Notes: a model not told the origin generated them from the sequence alone. Counted from the stretch's first letter, positions 33,828-42,759 are shown. The stretch: DNA of 64,000 nt from Natribaculum breve (GCF_023008585.1 NZ_CP095391.1:124001-188000), one strand, 5' to 3'. Program-made: numbers and translations.

Positions 33828-34427
33828 ATGGATGACGATCCAGCCACCGAAATCCTCGAGGCGACGTATCGTGCCCTCTGCCAGCACGGGTACGCCGACC
33901 TCACGATCAAGGACATCGCCGACGAGGCAGACCGGAGCAAAGCAACCGTTCATTATTACTACGATAGCAAACAAAATCTCTTCACCGAATTCCTCGACTT
34001 TCTGTACGAACGGCATACCGAACAGTTAGCGACGATCGAGGGAGACACGCCGCGTGAACGCCTCGGCGCGCTTTTCGAGCTAGTTCTCACAGACGAGCAG
34101 GCGAATCCCGGACAGGAGTTCCGGACCGCAATGCTCGAGGTGAAAGCACAGGCGCCGTACGACGACGCCATCCAGACGCGACTCACCTGGTTCGACGAGT
34201 TTCTCTTCGAGCGAATTCGGGACATCACCGCAGCAGGCGTGGAATCGGGTGCGTTCGACGAAGACGTCGATCCAGCCGTCGCTGCCGACTTTCTCGTGAC
34301 GACGATTACAGGGGCCCACACGCGGCGAGTCGCAGTCGATTACTCGGCGGAACGACTCTACGAAACGATCACACGGTACGCCGAGGACCATCTCGTCGCC
34401 GACGAACCGACGGAGGCGACGCACTGA
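33828..34427 (+). CDS. TetR/AcrR family transcriptional regulator
   Basis: A 199-residue TetR protein. The HTH is LTIKDIADEADRSKATVHYY then YDSKQNLFTEF, standard for the family. The C-terminal part is ligand-binding and helical (RERLGALFELVLTDEQANPG, AVAADFLVTTITGAHTRR). Its stop overlaps the MATE start by one base (TGATG), so it is co-transcribed with the transporter and most likely represses the operon through the palindromes just upstream. Confidence 0.92.
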   Translation: MDDDPATEILEATYRALCQHGYADLTIKDIADEADRSKATVHYYYDSKQNLFTEFLDFLYERHTEQLATIEGDTPRERLGALFELVLTDEQANPGQEFRTAMLEVKAQAPYDDAIQTRLTWFDEFLFERIRDITAAGVESGAFDEDVDPAVAADFLVTTITGAHTRRVAVDYSAERLYETITRYAEDHLVADEPTEATH

Positions 34428-35926
34428 TGGGGGGTCGACGACGCCTCCGCTCGCTGTTCAAGGGACCCGAGGAGTTCGACCTCACGTCGGGGAGTATCGG
34501 GAAGCCGCTGTTTTTCCTGTCGATGCCGATCGTCGTCACGAACCTCTTTCAGACCGCGTACAACCTCGCGGACACGTTCTGGCTCGGCCAGTACGACACG
34601 GACGCGCTGGCGGCGATCAGCTTCGCGTTCCCGATGGTGTTTCTGCTCATCTCGCTCGGGATGGGTATTTCGGTCGCCGGGAGCGTCCTCGTCGCACAGT
34701 TCACCGGTGCAGATTCGGAACGCGAGGCAGAGTACGCCGCTTCGCAGACGGTCACGTTCGCCGTCATCGTATCGGCCATCTTCGGCGTCGTGGGCTACGC
34801 TGGCGTCAATACGTTCCTCGAGCTCATGGGCGCCTCTCGGGACGTCTTGCCGATGGCCTCGAGCTACATGGAGGTCATCTCGCTCGGCCTCGTGTTCATG
34901 TTCGGGTTCTTCGTCTTCGTCGCGCTCATGCGCGGCTACGGCGACACGATCACCCCGATGCTCGTGATGTTCGGGTCGGTCGTCCTCAACATCGTCATCG
35001 ATCCCCTCCTCATCTTCGGGTTTCAGGCCAACCCCCTGTTCGACTTCCTCGGTGCGACCGGACTCGAGACACGACTCCTCGAGTTCACGGGCTATACCGG
35101 GTCGGGCATCGAAGGTGCGGCGATCGCAACCGTGTTCTCGCGTGCGCTCGCCCTGCTCGTCGGGTTGGTGATCATGTTTCGTGGGAACCGCGGCGTTCAG
35201 ATTCACCTCCGCGACATGGCGCCCGACCTCTCGTATCTGCGCCGCCTCGTTCGCATCGGACTGCCCGCGTCGATCGAAGGAACGGGACGTGCGCTGTCGA
35301 TGAATCTGCTGTTGGTCATCGTCGCGCTCTTTCCGGACACGGTCGTCGCCGCCTACGGCATCGGGACGCGCGTGTTCTCGGTCGTCTTCCTGCCGGCCAT
35401 CGCAGTCGCTCGCGGCGTCGAGACGATGACTGGCCAGAACATGGGTGCAGGCAAACCGGACCGTGCCGAACGAGCGGCCGGACTCGCAGCGAAGACGCTC
35501 TTCGGCGTGCTCTCCATCGCTGGCGTCGTCGTCTGGTTCACCGCCGCTCCGATCGCGGACGTGTTCACGACGAACCCCGAGGTCGTCGATATCGCGACCC
35601 AGTTTCTCCGCTACGTCGCGTTGAGCTTCGGGTTCATCGGCATCATGCGGGCCTACACTGGCAGCTTCCGCGGTGCCGGGAAGACGCTCACTGCCGCGGC
35701 GATCTCCGTACTGATGCTCGGCGTCATCCGCTTCCCGATCGCGTGGGTCACCGCCGGCCCACTCGGTGAAACCGGCGTCTGGCTGTCGTTCGCGATTTCG
35801 AACGTCGTGGGAGCGATCATCGCCTACGCGTGGTATCGACGTGGCACGTGGCGTGAGGGCGACCTCACCGAGTCCAGCGTCACCGTCGACGAGCCCAGCA
35901 TCGAGACACCGGCAGACGGAGACTGA
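34427..35926 (+). CDS. MATE family efflux transporter
   Basis: A 499-residue MATE protein of twelve helices. Recognisable parts: IGKPLFFLSMPIVVTNLFQT at the first helix, YNLADTFWLGQYDTDALAAI, MGISVAGSVLVAQFTGADSE, and GRALSMNLLLVIVALFPDTV in the second half, with MTGQNMGAGKPDRAERAAGL. MATE proteins use a Na+ or H+ gradient to expel organic cations and drugs. A polar C-terminal tail of about 30 residues follows. Second gene of the TetR operon; the DUF7114 gene starts 3 bases after its stop. Confidence 0.93.
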   Translation: MGGRRRLRSLFKGPEEFDLTSGSIGKPLFFLSMPIVVTNLFQTAYNLADTFWLGQYDTDALAAISFAFPMVFLLISLGMGISVAGSVLVAQFTGADSEREAEYAASQTVTFAVIVSAIFGVVGYAGVNTFLELMGASRDVLPMASSYMEVISLGLVFMFGFFVFVALMRGYGDTITPMLVMFGSVVLNIVIDPLLIFGFQANPLFDFLGATGLETRLLEFTGYTGSGIEGAAIATVFSRALALLVGLVIMFRGNRGVQIHLRDMAPDLSYLRRLVRIGLPASIEGTGRALSMNLLLVIVALFPDTVVAAYGIGTRVFSVVFLPAIAVARGVETMTGQNMGAGKPDRAERAAGLAAKTLFGVLSIAGVVVWFTAAPIADVFTTNPEVVDIATQFLRYVALSFGFIGIMRAYTGSFRGAGKTLTAAAISVLMLGVIRFPIAWVTAGPLGETGVWLSFAISNVVGAIIAYAWYRRGTWREGDLTESSVTVDEPSIETPADGD

Positions 35927-35929
35927 ACG

Positions 35930-36727
35930 ATGGCCCGAACGATAACCCCACGGTCGAAAATCGACGCACGGCTCGAGCACGTCCTCGATGACGCAGACGA
36001 CGCCGACGTACCGCTCGTTCGCGAGGCGATCGAAACCCCGGACGACCGGTGGTACGGGCAGCTCGTGGTCAGCGCCTACGCGTCGCTGGCGGACACGCGA
36101 GACCCCGACGCCGTGTTCCCCGCCGCCACAGCGATCGAACTGCTCCGTGGGTACGCTCACCTTCGCAGTCGACTGCTCGTCCAGCTCGCCGGCGAACGCG
36201 CTCGCTCGCCCACGCTCGATCCCTCGTCGGCGTTGCTCGCCGGAGACTACCTGTATACGTCGGCGTACTCCTCGCTGAGCGCGAGTCCACGCGCGACCCG
36301 TGAATGTTTCGAGGTGCTGACGACCGTTCTCGAGACGATCGCCGAAACGTTCGCGAGCACCTATGCGCCGTCTGCACCCTCGAAACCGTCTCAGACGGCG
36401 TTTTTCGACGAGACGGCTGGCGCGATCGGCGAGGGCGCTGCCGTCCTCGGGGCGATACTGGCCGGCGTCGGCGGCGTTCGCCGTGATTGCGTTGCGAGTG
36501 TCGGACGGGGGTTCAGCACGGCGCGGGCTGTCCACCGCGTCCTCGATTCGGAGTGCGAGACGGCCGCAGTCGCCCCGCTCGCCCTCGACGAATCGCGACT
36601 CCGAGCGTATGCGAACCGGCGACGAGACGAAGCGGATCGCACGCTCGAGGATCTCTCGACGACCGCAGACGTGAGCGATCTGCGAACGCTCGCTTCGAAG
36701 ATCGACTCGACGACGGATCGATCCTAG
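35930..36727 (+). CDS. DUF7114 (isoprenoid-synthase-fold-like) protein
   Basis: A 265-residue helical protein. AIELLRGYAHLRSRLLVQLA and SSALLAGDYLYTSAYSSLSA recall the polyprenyl synthetase fold and the haloarchaeal DUF7114 family. The catalytic DDxxD motifs of true prenyl synthases are absent, so it is probably not an active synthase. The C-terminal half holds a predicted helix GAAVLGAILAGVGG. It starts 3 bases after the MATE gene and is likely translated from the same mRNA; a link to the exporter is possible but unproven. Confidence 0.75.
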   Translation: MARTITPRSKIDARLEHVLDDADDADVPLVREAIETPDDRWYGQLVVSAYASLADTRDPDAVFPAATAIELLRGYAHLRSRLLVQLAGERARSPTLDPSSALLAGDYLYTSAYSSLSASPRATRECFEVLTTVLETIAETFASTYAPSAPSKPSQTAFFDETAGAIGEGAAVLGAILAGVGGVRRDCVASVGRGFSTARAVHRVLDSECETAAVAPLALDESRLRAYANRRRDEADRTLEDLSTTADVSDLRTLASKIDSTTDRS

Positions 36728-36933
36728 GCGATCTCTCGACGTGGCTTCGTTCCAGCTAATCGAGAAACGTATTCCTCCAAGCACAGCTATCAGTGAACAA
36801 AAGTAACGTCGTGACCTGATCTGGGTGAAAACTAGAATCAGCTATCTAGTCGAACCTGATAGGAAAACGGCGAAAACTGACTCTCAGAATAGTGTCGCCA
36901 CTCTCGAGTTTCGAACCCGGAACGGCGGTCAAC

Positions 36934-37415
36934 TTAGTCGACTGGTCGCACGAAGTTTGCTACGGCAGCGACGAACATCTCGAACTGGATGTGCGGCTCA
37001 CCAGTGAACTCCATCCCAAGACGCTTTTTCGCGAGCCGATCGACGAGCATCCAGGTGTTAAACAGCAAGATCGCAAAGAGGAAGTGAACTGCCTCGGGGT
37101 CAAGCCCCGAGGCACTCGCCTTGCTCACCTGTAGATCCGCCGGATTATCGCCCTGGTAGTTCGTCGCGAAGACGACCCGATCAGTCACCTCGTCCTCGAG
37201 ATCGTCTCTGCCCCACTTCCCGATCGCCACGAGCGTCGTGTGAACGTTTCCGCTGCCGCTGTGGTGATCGCCGAACCCATAGTTTTGCTTGATGCTCAGG
37301 GGTGTGGCCCCCTTCGAATCGGCAGTCGATCTTGTACCACTCCTCGAGCACCTCTCGTTTCACACGCTTTTGCTCTTCTATCTTCGCGACGTACTCAATG
37401 TCGAACCGATCGGCG
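36934..37415 (-). pseudogene. transposase remnant
   Basis: Minus-strand pieces in two frames: RTADRFDIEYVAKIEEQKRV, then VKREVLEEWYKIDCRFEGGH (frame 1), and VTDRVVFATNYQGDNPADL...HFLFAILLFNTWMLVDRLAK (frame 2). The second piece is the C-terminus of a DDE transposase with the usual TNYQ and F-xA-xLLxNxWxLxD pattern. A frameshift and truncation at both ends make it inactive. It may be of the IS4 or related group, but family is uncertain. It separates the DUF7114 operon from an A+T-rich cassette. Confidence 0.65.
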
Positions 37416-37832
37416 GTCCTGAACCCATGTCCGTAGTGGAACTGGTTGTGAACTCTCGAGAGACGTTTTCGATTTCAATCGAGTCGAGAAGATTACGGTT
37501 CCGTTCCTCCCGCGAATTAGAATCAGCAGAGACGGATTCCGTAGAAAGAGAGGCGTTTTGTTCGGGGAACCTGTTTGTCACTATCCCGTATTTTCATCGG
37601 TTCGAATAAAAAGCGTACACTACAGGAGTGACTGTGTAACTCGTTGCCGTTGATCGGGATATTCGACAATACGTGGCTTCTCTTCCGGTTATATATCATA
37701 TTGATGATGAATACAGAGCTCCAATGTCACACGTTATCTGACTTGACTATACCATATTGAATACCACTATGTTAGTTGGTCCTTATAGTTACTACCATTA
37801 GATATAAGTAATTTTTCAGAACACATAGAATC
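37416..37832. other. A+T-rich intergenic region
   Basis: About 415 bases with falling G+C toward 37832. No gene I can support. The segment 37780-37830 (TTATAGTTACTACCATTAG, TATAAGTAATTTTTC) would hold the promoter of the HTH regulator. Confidence 0.5.
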
Positions 37833-38615
37833 ATGGATACGGAGAAAGCGCACGCCGCCTACATGGTCCTCCACAAACGATTGTCTATATTCAAACGACT
37901 CATCAATAGCCCGGCTTATCAAAACCAACTGGTCGACGAAGTAGACGCTTCACAGTCGACGATTTACCGTGCACTCAAACAACTCGAAGATTACAATCTA
38001 GTCAAAAAACAGGACGGTATGTATGCACCGACGACGTTCGGCGAAATCGTCTATACACAGCATGAACGAACCGACGAAATCGTCCGGACGTTTGCAGAAT
38101 CAAAGCGATTACTCGAAACAAGACAGGAGATTGGAACGGTTCTTGACCCGTCCGTCGCTCGTGATGCAACGACGCTTGTAACCGGGGAGACAAGACTAGA
38201 TCTTGTGTACGAATATCTTGAAGAACAAGTCTCTGAGGCGGCCAAGATTAGCGGTGTCGTACCGACTATTTTTTCGGCTATGGTAGAGACGTATTTGACT
38301 CAGACGACAGCAAACCAACTGGATGCCGAATTTGTCTTCGGGAGGAAGGCGACTGAACACGTGAAAACGAACCTCAGTGACGAATTCAAAACCCTCATCA
38401 ACACTGGGAATTTTGATGCTTATTCGTACTCTGGTGAACTCCCGATGGGAGTCGTCGTGATCACAGAACCTGTCAAACATGTTCTTGTCGTCATTCACGA
38501 CGATATTGGTGTTGTTCGCGGCGTCATTGATTCTAAGGACAAGGCCGCAGTTACGTGGGCAATAGATTGGTATTCAAAACATGAAGCCGAGAGTACGCCA
38601 CTAACACTCTCTTGA
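37833..38615 (+). CDS. HTH regulator with FilR1-like sensor domain
   Basis: A 260-residue protein. Residues 15-75 are a winged HTH: LSIFKRLINSPAYQNQLVDE, then VDASQSTIYRALKQLEDYNL and VKKQDGMYAPTTFGE. The remainder (100-255), with YEYLEEQVSEAAKISGVVPT, ELPMGVVVITEPVKHVLVVI and HDDIGVVRGVIDSKDKAAVT, matches the methanogenesis-regulator FilR1 middle domain fold used by many haloarchaeal regulators. It is the first gene of a low-G+C segment running to 40250 and may control the secreted protein downstream. Confidence 0.85.
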   Translation: MDTEKAHAAYMVLHKRLSIFKRLINSPAYQNQLVDEVDASQSTIYRALKQLEDYNLVKKQDGMYAPTTFGEIVYTQHERTDEIVRTFAESKRLLETRQEIGTVLDPSVARDATTLVTGETRLDLVYEYLEEQVSEAAKISGVVPTIFSAMVETYLTQTTANQLDAEFVFGRKATEHVKTNLSDEFKTLINTGNFDAYSYSGELPMGVVVITEPVKHVLVVIHDDIGVVRGVIDSKDKAAVTWAIDWYSKHEAESTPLTLS

Positions 38616-38833
38616 ATACCTTCTGAAGTGCAAAATGTCGCGGGAGATCTGAATCATAGGCCCTTCCGTTTCCCCCACTACAACCACGATCGACCGAATC
38701 AAGTGCTGAATAGCCGAACACCAGCCGAGGAGGTGCTTGTGTAGCTCTCCATGATATGAGAATATATTCATACATTGAATAGTATCTCAGGCATTGATTT
38801 CTTTTATGACTGAAACTAATGATAGCTTGTATT

Positions 38834-39838
38834 ATGACATCAAAAAATAGGCGGAAGTTTCTGAAAGGAATCGGTGCTGTAACAGCTGGTACGTTTTTGG
38901 CAGGGAATGCTGCTGGTTCAGAAACACAGAAGCGTCGACCTGTAATCGCTTCTGGTACTCGGATTGCCGAAATTGAACAGACAAGCCGTGGCTGGGAAAT
39001 TAGCCGGAAGTTTTTGATCGATACTGTTGAAAAAGAATTTCGAGTTTCTCGTCAGGATCGGGTGACTACAACAGCTGAGGTTGAAAACGATCTCTCAGAG
39101 TTCGATAGAGAGGTGGACTTCGGCACAGAAACGATTTCAACGACTAACCTCGATTCGGAGACCAAATCGGAAATCGACGATCTGCTCGAGGAGGGAACAG
39201 AAAGATTCAAAGATACTGCTGTCTTGGGGACATTCCAACAGCACTACGAATACGAACGAGATCTAATTGAAGTCACTCCGATGGCGGAAGGTCCGTTGCC
39301 GGATTCGAGCATTTCACTTCATGTGTATAATGCCGATGATCCATCGTGGGAAGGAGATCTTACTGAAAATACTGGACCAATCAACCTCGTCTGGAACAAT
39401 GGGGACGATGCGGACGATATCGATGATGATTGGCAGTATAATGGCCACTCTTCAATCGCACTGTCGGGAACGCGGTATATAGCTACTGACACGTACTCCG
39501 TAAAAGAACAAGATGAAGACATTGGTTGGAATATCGCTCCAATACAACTACCGAGTCAATGGCACGCACGAGTCTACACAATCGATGGAAACATCGATAT
39601 TGATGCTGTCGGTCAAGCCCACCGCGACCCGCCGGATCATGGCCACCTCCCAGGTGACACCAATTGGCAGTTCTCCGATTCCCGAGAAACGTTCTCTGAT
39701 CAGTGGAACGATGTTTCCACATTGGATGCAGACAATGGTGATGAATACGATTCAAGCGATGGGGAATACGATTATATCGAGGGAGAATATGAGGAAGATG
39801 ACGATGGTGGAATCCCGATCTTCCCGATAGATGAATAG
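38834..39838 (+). CDS. Tat-secreted protein, unknown function
   Basis: A 334-residue protein. NRRKFLKGIGAVTAGTFLAG (residues 5-24) is a textbook Tat signal, cleaved near NAAGS. The mature part (about 300 residues) has a helical first third (DLSEFDREVDF, SEIDDLLEEG) and a beta domain: ISLHVYNADDPSWEGDL, GPINLVWNNGD, GYARV-like WHARVYTIDGNIDIDAVGQA and HRDPPDHGHLPGDTNW, a pattern I have seen in unannotated haloarchaeal secreted proteins. The tail is extremely acidic (GEYDYIEGEYEEDDDGG). Codon use is A+T-rich compared with neighbours. ATG 38834 is chosen because it places RR at residue 6. Confidence 0.7.
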   Translation: MTSKNRRKFLKGIGAVTAGTFLAGNAAGSETQKRRPVIASGTRIAEIEQTSRGWEISRKFLIDTVEKEFRVSRQDRVTTTAEVENDLSEFDREVDFGTETISTTNLDSETKSEIDDLLEEGTERFKDTAVLGTFQQHYEYERDLIEVTPMAEGPLPDSSISLHVYNADDPSWEGDLTENTGPINLVWNNGDDADDIDDDWQYNGHSSIALSGTRYIATDTYSVKEQDEDIGWNIAPIQLPSQWHARVYTIDGNIDIDAVGQAHRDPPDHGHLPGDTNWQFSDSRETFSDQWNDVSTLDADNGDEYDSSDGEYDYIEGEYEEDDDGGIPIFPIDE

Positions 39839-39869
39839 AGAATAAGTCATAGGCTTGCCAAGACCTAGT

Positions 39870-40250
39870 ATGTTTGACTCTTTCCTCTCAAATTGGACTA
39901 ACCCCGAATTGATAGCGGCGATTTTCGCCTTTCGTGTTATATTTAACATCACTATTCTATGGTCTGTGATTCATGTCACTGAATTTCGATCAGGGTATAC
40001 TGCTGTGCTAGGGGGTTTGATTGCTTTCTCTACAATTGTGACTGTCTTGTTACTCAGTAGTTGGGGCGGGCAGATGATCTCGTATGTAGAACAATTGAGT
40101 CAGATTCTCATACTCGTTGTATCAGCTTACGCTGTAGTTCGAAATGACTCAGAACCAGTTTCAGTTGTCTTCCTATTTGCATGGATTATTGCAATACTTC
40201 TTTTACTGACCATGATCCCTATTTACGGAGAAGCTTTCTCAGCTCCCTAA
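39870..40250 (+). CDS. four-span small membrane protein
   Basis: A 126-residue protein with four hydrophobic segments: ELIAAIFAFRVIFNITILWS, YTAVLGGLIAFSTIVTVLLL, SQILILVVSAYAVVRND and VVFLFAWIIAILLLLTMIPI. It starts 31 bases after the Tat protein stop, in the same low-G+C context, so the two are probably one transcript. A small membrane partner next to a secreted protein is the layout of effector/immunity pairs, but nothing in the sequence proves that. A TTG five codons upstream is an alternative start. Confidence 0.6.
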   Translation: MFDSFLSNWTNPELIAAIFAFRVIFNITILWSVIHVTEFRSGYTAVLGGLIAFSTIVTVLLLSSWGGQMISYVEQLSQILILVVSAYAVVRNDSEPVSVVFLFAWIIAILLLLTMIPIYGEAFSAP

Positions 40251-40319
40251 ACCCCTACTTTTTCATCTATGTATGTTTCGTGGAAAACCTTCACCCCGTC
40301 ACTGACTGGTTGACTGAAG

Positions 40320-40484
40320 GTGACAGCCACTCACTACCCGTGCGATCATCTTGCGAACGTCGATCAGTGGGCCGAGTGGATCGAACGCTGCCTCGAATCT
40401 GGGGAGATCATCGATTCAAGATCGGTACGTGGCAGCGGTCGAAAGGACGTCACGGACGATCAACGAAGCCTCGATTCTTTCTAG
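40320..40484 (+). CDS. short ORF, possible gene remnant
   Basis: 54 codons from a GTG: VTATHYPCDHLANVDQWAEW, then IERCLESGEIIDSRSVRGSG and KDVTDDQRSLDSF. The acidic, Trp-containing composition looks coding. I do not recognise it. The DNA before and after shows broken frames, so it could be the end of a decayed gene. Confidence 0.25.
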   Translation: MTATHYPCDHLANVDQWAEWIERCLESGEIIDSRSVRGSGRKDVTDDQRSLDSF

Positions 40485-40703
40485 GATCTAGTAGCTACCA
40501 GTATCAGACAACGTATAAGTTGGTCTAAAATCCGGTTCAGTCGCTCTATCACTGGAACAAAACCGTGCTTGTCATAGAGGTATCTCCATTAGCTTTCGTT
40601 CACAGCGCTGTCTCCGCTTTTCACGTTCCGTCAGGTCCACACGACGCCTCGAGTCATGTCCGGCCACACAAGATACAAGCCGACGCCTGTCGACGGTTTC
40701 GGT

Positions 40704-41465
40704 ATGGTAGCAATCGACATTAACTGCGACATGGGGGAAAGTTTCGGCAACTACACCATGGGACGAGACGAGGAGGTGATGCCATACATCACCTCGGCGA
40801 ACGTCGCCGGTGGTTTCCACGCGGGCGATCCGCACGTGATGCGTGAAACGGTCACGCTCGCCGAAGAACACGACGTCGGCGTCGGAATCCACCCCGGACT
40901 GCCGGACATGATGGGCTTCGGCCGGCGGACGATGGACGCCACGCCCGAGGAGGTGCGTGACTACGTGGTCTACCAGCTCGGCGCGCTGCTGGGCTTCGCC
41001 GAGTGGGCTGGCGTCGACGTCCAGCACGTCAAACCCCACGGCGCGATGTACTCGATGCTCTCGGAGAGCGACGAGCACGCCCGCGCCGTCATGGAAGCCG
41101 TCCTCGAGGTCGACCCGGACCTGATCTACCTCGCGACGGACATGAACATCTACGAGGTCGCCCAGGAGTACGACGACCTCGACGCCGTGTTCGAGGGGTA
41201 CGTCGACCTCGACTATCGCCCCGACCGGACGCTGATCGTCGAAAAGGAGAAAGCCGCCGCCGACCCCGACCTCGTCGCCGACAGAGTCGTCAGCATCGCC
41301 ACCCGTGGCGAGGTCGAGGCCGTCGACGGGACGACGATCGACGTGCCGGCCGACAGCATCTGCATCCACGGCGACGCGCCAAACGCCGTCGAGGTCCTCG
41401 AGACCATCCACGACCGACTCGAGAGCGAGGAGATCGAACTGACGCGTCTCGACGACCTCGCGTAG
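40704..41465 (+). CDS. pxpA: 5-oxoprolinase subunit A (LamB/YcsF family)
   Basis: A 253-residue protein, family-typical length. The N-terminus MVAIDINCDMGESFGNY is diagnostic, followed by ITSANVAGGFHAGDPHVM, GIHPGLPDMMGFGRR, HVKPHGAMYSMLSE and ICIHGDAPNAVEV. PxpA works with PxpB and PxpC to hydrolyse 5-oxoproline with ATP. Neither partner is adjacent here; the next elements are a MITE and a small membrane protein. ATG 40704 gives the conserved start; a reading from 40656 adds unconserved residues. Confidence 0.93.
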   Translation: MVAIDINCDMGESFGNYTMGRDEEVMPYITSANVAGGFHAGDPHVMRETVTLAEEHDVGVGIHPGLPDMMGFGRRTMDATPEEVRDYVVYQLGALLGFAEWAGVDVQHVKPHGAMYSMLSESDEHARAVMEAVLEVDPDLIYLATDMNIYEVAQEYDDLDAVFEGYVDLDYRPDRTLIVEKEKAAADPDLVADRVVSIATRGEVEAVDGTTIDVPADSICIHGDAPNAVEVLETIHDRLESEEIELTRLDDLA

Positions 41466-41517
41466 CAGGTCACGGCGGGGTCGACGAACCGATACGATTC
41501 TGAACGAGGTGCAGATA

Positions 41518-41621
41518 CGACCGGACAACAGTCAGTGACTACTCGATCGCGTCTCGACGGCTGTCGCCAGCGACGACAGCGTCTCGAGTGCGATCGACGG
41601 CTGAACCGTTTTGTCCTGCAG
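41518..41621. repeat. 104-bp TA-flanked MITE, copy 2
   Basis: Begins CGACCGGACAACA and ends TTTTGTCCTGCAG, flanked by TA (41516-41517, 41622-41623). Same length as and mostly identical to 22708-22811; a few substitutions in the ends show it is older or independent. Noncoding. Confidence 0.85.
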
Positions 41622-41655
41622 TATGAGTGCCGCCGGGCAGGCGAACTCGAGACGG

Positions 41656-41793
41656 TCACTCCCGTCTTTCGTCGGCGTCGGTCGAGAGGTTCTCCGCGAG
41701 CCACTGGTGGTAGCCAGCCGCGTTCGTCACGGCGAACACCATCACGATCCAGGAACCGAGGAGCACGACCGCGAGCACCGGCGGCGGAGACAT
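41656..41793 (-). CDS. 45-residue single-span membrane microprotein
   Basis: MSPPPVLAVVLLGSWIVMVF, then AVTNAAGYHQWLAENLSTDA and DERRE. One hydrophobic helix (residues 5-23) followed by an amphipathic, acidic tail; the composition and G+C are those of a real haloarchaeal gene. No family known to me. It lies between the MITE and a USP gene, whose strand it shares, with about 130 bases between. Confidence 0.6.
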   Translation of the reverse strand: MSPPPVLAVVLLGSWIVMVFAVTNAAGYHQWLAENLSTDADERRE

Positions 41794-41921
41794 ACGTCAC
41801 ACTCGGCAGCACCGTCTCATCAACATCTCGAATCGGTCGCCGTCGGGGACACGCTAGCGAGTGACGCTGTCTCCACAGTGGTCGTCGCTCGAGTGTTGCG
41901 GCGACTCGGGTGGTACTCCGG

Positions 41922-42416
41922 CTACGCCTGCTCGTCGTCCGAGTAGAACTCCGGGTGTGGCTCGAGTTCGGCGATCGTCGGCGGTGCGGCGTGGCGGACG
42001 ACGTGGACGTCGTACGGTTCGTCGGCGGCGACGTTGACGGCGACGCTCGCCAGCGGCGTCACGACTCGCCCGACGTTGTCGCTGCCGAGAAACAGGACGG
42101 ACGGGTCGTGTTCTTCCGCGAGTCGTTCGATGCGATCGGCGATCCCCTCGGCGGGCGGAAACTCCCGGATCTGTTCGGCGTCGAACGTCGCCTCCGGGGC
42201 GAGCGCGTGCACCTGCGACCGCAGCGTGTCGACGACTGCGTCGGGGTCGAACGACTCGTCGTCGTCGATCCAGCCTTTCTCTCGAGCGTACCGCTTTCGT
42301 TCGGGGACGACGCTCACGGCGACGACGTCCTCGTCGAGGGCAGTGCCGTACTCGACGGCCCTGACGAGGGCGGCTTCGGCGAGGTCGGACCCGTCGAATG
42401 GAACAACGAACGTCAT
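41922..42416 (-). CDS. universal stress protein (UspA family)
   Basis: A 164-residue protein opening MTFVVPFDGSDLAEAALVRA. The loop FLGSDNVGRVVTPLASVAVN is the variant GS-N-GR type shared with the USP at 1803, lacking the canonical ATP motif. A 25-residue C-terminal extension (PTIAELEPHPEFYSDDEQA) is additional. ATG 42416 begins at the domain; the reading from 42482 adds unrelated residues. Before the inversion this gene pointed the other way on the chromosome. Confidence 0.88.
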   Translation of the reverse strand: MTFVVPFDGSDLAEAALVRAVEYGTALDEDVVAVSVVPERKRYAREKGWIDDDESFDPDAVVDTLRSQVHALAPEATFDAEQIREFPPAEGIADRIERLAEEHDPSVLFLGSDNVGRVVTPLASVAVNVAADEPYDVHVVRHAAPPTIAELEPHPEFYSDDEQA

Positions 42417-42551
42417 ATATCGATACTCTCGGCGTGACGGAATAGTAACTTCGGGTCTGTGTCGACCCGACGTTGCGTCCATTCGGGAAGCATCACGAAC
42501 CGGGTAGCGTCGTCGTTCGAGCAGCCCCCGGCAGCCGAGAGCGTGCTCCGT

Positions 42552-42689
42552 CTACGTCTTCGATCTCGAGTCAGCTCTACGAGCGTCGGGTGGGGCCTCG
42601 AGTTCGTCTTTGATCGCGAGGCCATGGGGGTCGTCCTGGCCGGCGATGACGTACAGCAGGTCACGTTGGAAACGGGCGAGGGCATCTAC
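42552..42689 (-). pseudogene. PadR-family regulator, N-terminal remnant
   Basis: Minus strand reads VDALARFQRDLLYVIAGQDD, then PHGLAIKDELEAPPDARRAD and a stop. FQRDLLYVIAGxDxPHGLAIKxELE is the first helix-turn-helix portion of haloarchaeal PadR regulators. There is no start codon in frame and the recognition helix and the rest are missing. In the pre-inversion order it lay downstream of the TumE-like gene. Confidence 0.65.
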
Positions 42690-42759
42690 TTTGGCGCAGA
42701 AAAACTGCCATCACTGATGGCTTACAGCGATAGCGAGGCGAAAGCCCACCCGTTTACGG

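Noticed and set aside
34358..36784. 808-codon frame antisense to the MATE operon
   Set aside because: Composition is Arg/Asp/His-rich repeat-like, as expected from reading CTCGAG-rich genes backwards; no domains.
38834..40250. Calling the secreted protein a halocin
   Set aside because: Only the Tat signal and a membrane neighbour support this; there is no Cys-rich C-terminal peptide as in halocin C8. Left as hypothesis.
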